Part shown: positions 49,852 through 55,139 of the stretch, in pieces | Position numbering within the stretch: position 1 is the stretch's first letter | How the letters are laid out: each line of letters starts with the position of its first letter | Assembly: GCF_019510245.1 (NCBI RefSeq) | Contig: NZ_JAEKKT010000176.1 | Span: 1 to 55,139 of the forward strand | DNA: 55,139 nt | Reading direction: 5' to 3' | Source: Streptomyces sp. | GTDB lineage: Bacteria > Actinomycetota > Actinomycetes > Streptomycetales > Streptomycetaceae | Position numbers and translations under genes: made by a program | The notes under the pieces: model-generated | What the model saw: the letters and a program-made list of their open reading frames with translations, nothing else | What the model was told of the DNA's origin: nothing | Databases searched by the model: none

Positions 49852-50878
49852 ATGATCGACCAAACGGCCTTGCTGGAGTCCCAGGCTCTGCGCAGCAGTG
49901 TGCTGGACCGCACCGACGTCCTCGACAGGGTGAAGGCGCTGTCACTGCTGCCGGACGGGATGCATGTGACCACGGCGATGGTGGCGGCGTTCGAGGTGAG
50001 CCGTAAGGCCATCGAGTCACTGGTACTCGATCACCGCGATGAGCTGGTGACCAACGGCTACCGCATTTTGGCAGGTGCAGAACTGACCTCCTTCAAGAAG
50101 GTCAGTGGGATTCAGTCGCGGTCCCGATCCCTCGCGCTGTACCCACGCCGCGCCGTCCTCAACGTCGCCATGCTCCTCCGCGACAGCGAAGTCGCACGTC
50201 AGGTGTGTCTACCTCCTCGATATGGAGTACCTGGCCCGTGCACAGCCTGTGGAAAACCCCGCCTCAACAGACCTCCGGGTTCTCGACGACCGGATCGACC
50301 AACGCATCACCCACATCCTCGGAAAGGCCGTCGTGCCGATGTTCAACGCCCTGATCGAAACATCAGGCGAGCACCGCCAGGAACTGATCGCCCTGCGCGC
50401 AGGAGTCCAGCGCATCGAGCGGCGGCTCCACCAGCACCACACACGGCTGAAGAGGCTCGAAGGAATCCGGGACGACCGCCCCGCCGTCGGAGTCATGGCA
50501 GCAATGGACGCCATGAACGGCCGTACCTTCGAACGCCACATCGCCAAACTGCTGATCCGCGACGGTTGCACCAACGTCGTCGTGCAGGGCGGTCATGGCG
50601 ACCGGGGCGTCGACATCATCGGGCTCACGGCCGACGGACGGCGCCTCGTCGTCCAGTGCAAGAGGTTCGCGCCCTACCTCAACATCACCAGCCCGGAGGT
50701 CCAGAAGTTCGTCGGAGCGGCGAAGGTGCTCTACAGCGCGGACGTGGCACTCTACGTGGCCACGTGCCCCTTCACACCGGAGGCCTTGGACATCGCCGCC
50801 GCAGCCGGGATCACCGCCGTACATCGTGGGGCACTGGAGGACTGGAGTGCCGGGGAGCCGCTGAAGATCCTGGAGTGA
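49852..50878 (+). pseudogene. frameshifted Mrr-like restriction endonuclease with an N-terminal regulator-like domain
   Basis: Frame 1 (ATG 49852) encodes an N-terminal domain (LSLLPDGMHVTTAMVAAFEV then SRKAIESLVLDHRDELVTNG, LALYPRRAVLNVAMLLRDSE) resembling phage antirepressor-type DNA-binding modules. At about 50205 the sense moves one frame, and the second part continues VYLLDMEYLARAQPVENP through a coiled coil into an Mrr-type PD-(D/E)XK nuclease: MNGRTFERHIAKLL, HGDRGVDIIG, RLVVQCKRF with the D-Q-K active residues. A single-base insertion or two-base loss explains the break. It could be a sequencing error; otherwise the gene is broken. Confidence 0.8.
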
Positions 50879-50896
50879 GCACGACGTGACAGGAAA

Positions 50897-50935
50897 GGGC
50901 CCGAAGCCGCAAGGAGTAGTTGCGGCTTCGGGCCC
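50897..50935. terminator. bidirectional terminator between convergent genes
   Basis: A perfect 16-bp stem (GGGCCCGAAGCCGCAA, 50897-50912, with 50920-50935) and a 7-base loop lie between the nuclease relic and the sortase gene. A smaller hairpin GCGTGAC-AGTAC-GTCACGC follows at 50948-50966. Confidence 0.8.
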
Positions 50936-50965
50936 AGCTCGTGTCAAGCGTGACAGTACGTCACG

Positions 50966-51715
50966 CTAACGCAGTTCCTCAGGCAGCGTCCGCTCGCTGT
51001 CCACCTTCTCCACCCGCACCAACTCCCCCCACACCACATACCGGTACCGGCTCGTGTACACCGGCGTGCACGTCGTCAGAGTGATGTAGTGGCCCGGCTT
51101 GGTCCTGCCGGACTCCTCGGGGACCTGGGAGAGGACCTTGACGTTGTACTTCGAGGTCTCGGGGAGGATGTCGTAGACCTTGTAGACGTACCAGTTGTCG
51201 CGGGTCTCGAAGACGACCGGGTCGCCGACCTTCACCTTGTCGATGTTGTGGAACTTGGCGCCGTGGCCGTCGCGGTGGGCGGCGAGGGTGAAGTTGCCGG
51301 TCTTGCCGGTGGTGGGGAGCGTGGCCTTGGCCGGGTCGATGTAGTAGCCGGCCACGCCGTTGTTCAGGACGTCCGTGGACGTGCCCTTCTCGACGAGGAC
51401 CTCGCCGTTCTTCATGGACGGCACGTGCAGGAAGCCGATGCCGTTCTTCGTGTCCAGCGCGCCGGGACCGGTGTCCGGCTGGGTCCAGCTCTCCCGGACC
51501 TTGTCGCCCGCCCGGTCGGCCTTCCGGTCCGCTATCACGTTCGTCCACCACAGCGAGTAGACGACGAACAGGCCGAGCACCAGGCCCGCCGTGATGAGGA
51601 GTTCCCCGAAGACGCTGACCGCCATGCCGATCCGGCCGGTCGGCCGACGGCCCGCGGGGGACGCCGCGTCCGGCGCGTCGGTCTGCTCTTCGGTGTCGTC
51701 GGCGGTCGCTGCCAC
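50966..51715 (-). CDS. class E sortase
   Basis: Sortases cleave a C-terminal sorting motif and attach proteins to the cell wall; class E enzymes serve actinobacteria and prefer LAXTG. The 249-residue protein has an N-terminal membrane helix (about 29-50) and the catalytic residues His in LAAHRDGHG, Cys in TLTTCTPVY and Arg in SRYRYVVWGE. It is the last gene of the sortase cluster, 14 bases after the next sortase gene, before a terminator. Confidence 0.92.
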   Translation of the reverse strand: MAATADDTEEQTDAPDAASPAGRRPTGRIGMAVSVFGELLITAGLVLGLFVVYSLWWTNVIADRKADRAGDKVRESWTQPDTGPGALDTKNGIGFLHVPSMKNGEVLVEKGTSTDVLNNGVAGYYIDPAKATLPTTGKTGNFTLAAHRDGHGAKFHNIDKVKVGDPVVFETRDNWYVYKVYDILPETSKYNVKVLSQVPEESGRTKPGHYITLTTCTPVYTSRYRYVVWGELVRVEKVDSERTLPEELR

Positions 51716-51728
51716 TGTTCCTCTGCCC

Positions 51729-52793
51729 CTACTCGACGAGCGCGTCTGGCTTGCCCTTGCTGCGCGGGCGTTCCTCGACCATCTTGCCCCACACGATCAA
51801 CCGGTACTTGCTGGTGAACTCCGGCGTGCAGGTGGTCAGGGTGATGTACCGGCCGGGCTCGGTGAAACCCGAGCCCTTCGGCACCGGGTCCAGCACACTC
51901 ACGTTGCTCGGCGACGTCACCGGCAGCATCGACGTCACCTTGTACACGTAGTACTCGTCCTGCGTCTCGACGACGACCGCGTCACCGGCGACGAGCCTGT
52001 TGATGTACCGGAACGGCTCACCGTGCGTGTTGCGGTGCGCGGCCAGACCGAAGTTGCCGGTCTTGTCCTGCGGCATCGCGGTCTTCAGCGCGCCCTCGCC
52101 GTAGTGCCCGACCATGCCCTTGTCGAGGACCTTCTTGTTGCTGACGCCCTCGGCGATCGGCGCCACCACGTCCAGCTTGGGGATGTGCAGGATGGCGAAG
52201 CCCTGGCCCGGCGCGAAGACACCCGGCGCACGCTTGCCGCTCGCCCAGTCCTGCTGGAGGCTGCTGGCCTCCTTGCCGGCCTGCGCGTGGGCGCGGACGT
52301 TCGTCCACCACAGCTGGTACGTGACGAACAGCAGCATCAGCACGCCGGTGGTGATGAACACCTCGCCGATCGCCCGGCTCGCCATGACGGCCGGGCTGGG
52401 CTTGCGCAACCGCTGCTGCCGACGGGCCTCGACCCGGGAGAGCGGCCGACCCGGCGCGGCGCCCGGCGCGATGCCCGGCGCGGTGTTCTCCGGCAGCGCG
52501 GACTCCGGTGCGCCGCCGTGCCGCCCGCCACGCCGCTTGGCGGCCTTTCTGCGGGCCGCTCGGCCGCCTTCTGGGGTTCCGGTGCCAGAAGGGGCTGCAG
52601 TGCCCGCAGAAGCCGATAGGGGCGGCGGATCGGGGATCCGCAGCGCGACGGTCTCCTCGTCGATCGGCGGGAGATACGTCGGAGGCTCCTGGACCGGCGG
52701 GAGAAACGCCGTCTCCCCGAGCGCGCCTGATCCCTCGTACGGCTGATCCCCGTACGAGGCACCGGTCTTGCGCTCGGGGCGCAGCGCGGTCAC
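51729..52793 (-). CDS. class E sortase with a long cytoplasmic leader
   Basis: The 354-residue protein has a long, Pro/Arg-rich N-terminal cytoplasmic region (about 1-135) that the other two lack, a membrane helix (about 140-160), and the catalytic His in LAAHRNTHG, Cys in TLTTCTPEF and Arg in KYRLIVWGK. The GTG start overlaps the stop of the amidotransferase gene (GTGA). The leader contains RRKAAKRRGGRHGG, possibly membrane- or partner-binding. Confidence 0.92.
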   Translation of the reverse strand: MTALRPERKTGASYGDQPYEGSGALGETAFLPPVQEPPTYLPPIDEETVALRIPDPPPLSASAGTAAPSGTGTPEGGRAARRKAAKRRGGRHGGAPESALPENTAPGIAPGAAPGRPLSRVEARRQQRLRKPSPAVMASRAIGEVFITTGVLMLLFVTYQLWWTNVRAHAQAGKEASSLQQDWASGKRAPGVFAPGQGFAILHIPKLDVVAPIAEGVSNKKVLDKGMVGHYGEGALKTAMPQDKTGNFGLAAHRNTHGEPFRYINRLVAGDAVVVETQDEYYVYKVTSMLPVTSPSNVSVLDPVPKGSGFTEPGRYITLTTCTPEFTSKYRLIVWGKMVEERPRSKGKPDALVE

Positions 52794-53428
52794 GCCGTGG
52801 CCCTGCCCACCACCGGGGCGAGCCCCGCCGACCTCGCCACCGCGCCCTGGTCACCGCACTCCACCAGCCAGTTGGCCAGCATCCGGTGCCCGTGCTCGGT
52901 CAGCACCGACTCGGGGTGGAACTGCACGCCCTCCACCGGGAGTTCACGGTGCCTGAGACCCATGATGATCCCGTCGTGGGTACGGGCGGTCACCTCCAGC
53001 TCGGCCGGGACCGTCGCCGGCTCCGCGGCCAGCGAGTGGTACCGGGTCGCCGTGAACGGTGTCGGCAGGCCCGCGAAGACGCCCTTGCCGCCGTGCTCGA
53101 CGAGCGAGGTCTTGCCGTGCAGCAGCTCCGGCGCCCGGTCCACCACACCGCCGTACGCCACCTGCATCGACTGCATGCCGAGGCAGACGCCGAAGACGGG
53201 GACGCCGGTCGCGGCGCAGTGCCGGACCATGTCCACGCAGACGCCCGCCTCCTCCGGCGTCCCGGGACCGGGCGAGAGCAGCACCCCGTCGAAACCGTCC
53301 TGGGCGTGCGCCGTCGACACCTCGTCGTTGCGCAGCACCTCGCACTCGGCGCCCAGCTGGTACAGGTACTGGACCAGGTTGAAGACGAAGCTGTCGTAGT
53401 TGTCGACGACGAGAATCCGCGCGCTCAC
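52790..53428 (-). CDS. pabA: glutamine amidotransferase, anthranilate/para-aminobenzoate synthase component II
   Basis: The 212-residue class I amidotransferase releases ammonia from glutamine for aminodeoxychorismate or anthranilate synthase. It has the motif block ILVVDNYDSFVFNLVQYL, SPGPGTP, catalytic Cys in VFGVCLGMQ (about residue 80) and the HPES histidine/glutamate pair. The GTG start overlaps the stop of the small membrane protein gene. It lies between sortase genes; the partner synthase subunit is not in the window, so pabA and trpG cannot be told apart. Confidence 0.88.
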   Translation of the reverse strand: MSARILVVDNYDSFVFNLVQYLYQLGAECEVLRNDEVSTAHAQDGFDGVLLSPGPGTPEEAGVCVDMVRHCAATGVPVFGVCLGMQSMQVAYGGVVDRAPELLHGKTSLVEHGGKGVFAGLPTPFTATRYHSLAAEPATVPAELEVTARTHDGIIMGLRHRELPVEGVQFHPESVLTEHGHRMLANWLVECGDQGAVARSAGLAPVVGRATA

Positions 53429-53586
53429 TGGTTGTCCACCGTCACATCGTTGAAGGGCAGCAGCGGTTCGGCCCAGGGGAAGACGTACTGGAAGAGGACG
53501 TAGACCACGGCCAGGGCGAGGAGCAGTGAGATCAGCGCCTTCACCCACGCGTTGCCCGGCAGATGCCGCCAGATCCAGCCGTACAT
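53425..53586 (-). CDS. small membrane protein in the sortase cluster
   Basis: The 53-residue protein has one membrane helix (about 18-38; ALISLLLALAVVYVLFQYVF) after the amphipathic MYGWIWRHLPGNAWVK. ATG 53586 follows GGAAGGGA; the longer frame to 53634 lacks a site. Its stop overlaps the amidotransferase start. Conservation and function are not evident from the sequence; the position suggests a sortase accessory or a cell-wall/division helper. Confidence 0.75.
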   Translation of the reverse strand: MYGWIWRHLPGNAWVKALISLLLALAVVYVLFQYVFPWAEPLLPFNDVTVDNQ

Positions 53587-53638
53587 GCCGTCCCTTCCGT
53601 TCCACCACGGCACCAGAATCCCGCCGTACTGCACCAGA

Positions 53639-54331
53639 CTAACGGCGTAGCGCCTTAGGTCTGCCTGACTCCACAGGCTGTGTGGAGTCCAAGTGCGCCC
53701 AGACGATCAGCCGATGGCTGTGCCCCCATTCCGGATCGCACGTGGTCAGCGTGAGATAGCGGCCCGGACGCGTATACCCCGACTTACGTGGCACAGGGTC
53801 GATCACTTCAACGTCCGTCGGAACTGTTTTGTATGGGCCTTTGTCGATCCGATACGTGAACCAGGTCGTCCCGTCCGTCAGGACGATCGCATCGCCCTCG
53901 CGCAGCTTCGGGAAGTCGAGGAACGGATCGCCGTAGGTGCGCCGGTGGCCGGCGACGGCGAAGTTGCCCACCTGACCCAGCTGGGCGGTCCGGGCGTAGT
54001 GGGCAAGGCCCTTCTTCAGCACATCGGTGCCGGTGCCCTCCAGGACCGGCTTGTTCCACGTGAAACCGAACCGGGGGATGTACATGATCGCGAACGCCTT
54101 GCCGTAGTGGTAGGCGGCGGGCTTCGCGGGTGCGGCGGCGGTCGCGGACGCCTTGGCCGTCGGATGCACCGCGGCCGTCGCCGACCACTGCCGCTGTAAC
54201 TGGTCGATCTGGTCGTGCATCACACTGTCGGCCTTCACACCGGTCCAGAAGAGCACGTACGCGACGAACAGCACGATGAGCGTGCCGATGGTGATGCAGA
54301 GCTCGCTGACAGTCCTGACGATCACGCGCAC
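53639..54331 (-). CDS. class E sortase, third copy
   Basis: The 230-residue protein has a membrane helix at about 10-32 (CITIGTLIVLFVAYVLFWTG) and the catalytic His in VAGHRRTYG, Cys in TLTTCDPEW and Arg in SHRLIVWAH, separated from the other two by the pabA-like gene and the small membrane gene. It lacks a long leader and starts at a GTG behind GGAG. Divergence around the active site (CDPEWGHSHR in place of CTPxxxSKYR) suggests a different substrate. Confidence 0.9.
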   Translation of the reverse strand: MRVIVRTVSELCITIGTLIVLFVAYVLFWTGVKADSVMHDQIDQLQRQWSATAAVHPTAKASATAAAPAKPAAYHYGKAFAIMYIPRFGFTWNKPVLEGTGTDVLKKGLAHYARTAQLGQVGNFAVAGHRRTYGDPFLDFPKLREGDAIVLTDGTTWFTYRIDKGPYKTVPTDVEVIDPVPRKSGYTRPGRYLTLTTCDPEWGHSHRLIVWAHLDSTQPVESGRPKALRR

Positions 54332-54358
54332 CGGCGGCTCCAGAAAGTGACGAGCTGC

Positions 54359-55139
54359 TTACTCCACGGGCTTCGCGTAGTGCAGATCCACTGTGCCCGA
54401 GTAGCCCGGCAGAGTCACCGTCCCGTCCTCGGTCACTTTCCAGCCGAGGCCGTACACGTTCACGTACACCATGTAGTTCTGGATGGCCTCGGAGTCGGCG
54501 AGCGACTTCTGCATCTTCGCCGGGTCGCCGATCGCCTGGATCTTGTACGGCGGGGAGTAGACCCGGCCCTGGAGGATCAGGGTGTTGCCGACGCAGCGCA
54601 CGGCGCTGGTGGAGATCAGCCGCTGGTCCATGACCTTGATGCCCTGGGCGCCGCCCTGCCACAGGGCGTTCACCACGGCCTGCAGGTCCTGCTGGTGGAT
54701 GACCAGGTAGTCGGGCTGCGGCTCGGGGTAGCCCGGGAGCTTGGCGGTGGCGTTCGGCGGAGCGTCGTTGAGCGTGACGGTGATGGCCTTGCCGGTGAGC
54801 TTCTGGGTGCCCGCTTCCTTCTCCAGGCCGGTGAGCTGGTCGTCCTGGGCCCGGGTGGAGCCGTCGTCGCGCTTGGCGAGCTTCTCGTTCTGGTCGCGTG
54901 TGCTCGCGTTGGACTCGTCCAGCCCCTTGTTCTTGCGGCTGTGCTCCTGGATCAGGTCGGAGAGTTTGAGCAGGTTGTCGTCCGAGCGGATGTCGGTGCC
55001 CTTGGCCGTGTTGAAGCTGGTGAAGAAGAGCAGACCGGCCAGGGCGAAGACGCCCACGGTGAGAATCCGCACCGGCCGGAGGCGCGGGCGGAGGCCGGGC
55101 CGGAAACCGTCCTTGCCGGCCGGGCCGGAAGCCGTTGAT
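54359..55139 (-). CDS. DUF881-family protein (5' end beyond the window)
   Basis: The last 237 residues match DUF881: an N-terminal helix RILTVGVFALAGLLFFTSF, a coiled coil (SDLIQEHSRKNKGLDESNAS), and the domain with KLTGKAITVTLNDAPPNA, HQQDLQAVVNALWQGGAQGI, RLISTSAVRCVGNTLILQGRVYSPPY, ending HYAKPVE. The frame stays open to the window edge on the minus strand, so the start lies outside. DUF881 genes accompany sortase and crgA genes in Streptomyces; the role is unassigned, probably envelope-related. Confidence 0.88.
   Translation of the reverse strand, partial: STASGPAGKDGFRPGLRPRLRPVRILTVGVFALAGLLFFTSFNTAKGTDIRSDDNLLKLSDLIQEHSRKNKGLDESNASTRDQNEKLAKRDDGSTRAQDDQLTGLEKEAGTQKLTGKAITVTLNDAPPNATAKLPGYPEPQPDYLVIHQQDLQAVVNALWQGGAQGIKVMDQRLISTSAVRCVGNTLILQGRVYSPPYKIQAIGDPAKMQKSLADSEAIQNYMVYVNVYGLGWKVTEDGTVTLPGYSGTVDLHYAKPVE

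Overview
The window is high-GC actinobacterial DNA that I read as Streptomyces. Supporting signs are GC-rich codon use, rare TTA codons, GTG and TTG starts with overlapping GTGA/ATGA junctions, a bkd operon, triple class E sortases, and the gene order fhaA-fhaB-pstP-ftsW-pbpA-pknB with a pabA-like gene and sortases. In this genus that order lies on the core chromosome, not far from oriC.

Region 1 (about 126-10674) is a 10.5 kb actinomycete integrative and conjugative element (AICE). It has a large serine integrase, a RepSA-type initiator, small spread-type proteins, a TraB/FtsK-like DNA pump, an SCO3933-like regulator, a KorSA-like GntR repressor, a non-coding block rich in hairpins (6471-7383), an RsbW-like ATP-binding protein, a TPR regulator with two TTA codons and an APH-fold phosphotransferase. 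It sits inside a potassium channel gene. Joining the flanks at an 11-bp direct repeat restores an in-frame channel, which defines attL, attR and attB. The repSA frame has no usual start codon, so the element may be partly decayed.

Region 2 (10.7-32 kb) is core metabolism: the channel pore remnant coupled to moeA and a mobA fusion; the branched-chain keto-acid dehydrogenase operon with a divergent Lrp-type regulator; a TetR/3-hydroxyacyl-CoA dehydrogenase pair divergent from paaN with a PaaR-like operator; an RNA methyltransferase, HTTM and DUF5819 operon; a large aminopeptidase N; an acyl-CoA dehydrogenase behind a KstR-like operator; and rhodanese, J-domain, unknown and DUF2252 genes. Copies of one intergenic repeat follow the stop codons of four minus-strand genes.

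Region 3 (32-38 kb) holds a NarL-type response regulator and histidine kinase divergent from an ABC transporter. The ATPase ends in an unusual tandem-repeat tail. A tRNA-Leu(CAG) follows on the minus strand.

Region 4 (38-47.6 kb) is the growth and division signalling cluster fhaA, fhaB, pstP, ftsW, pbpA and pknB. Two departures stand out. pstP carries an exact 24-bp duplication of its first catalytic motif, and a secreted-protein gene plus a PBP 3' remnant lie between pbpA and pknB.

Region 5 (47.7-50.9 kb) is an accessory scar: an IS630 3' half, a 5'-truncated group II intron with its reverse transcriptase and domain V, and a frameshifted Mrr-like endonuclease. Region 6 (51-55 kb) returns to the core with three class E sortases, a pabA/trpG-like amidotransferase, a small membrane protein and a DUF881 gene that runs off the window.
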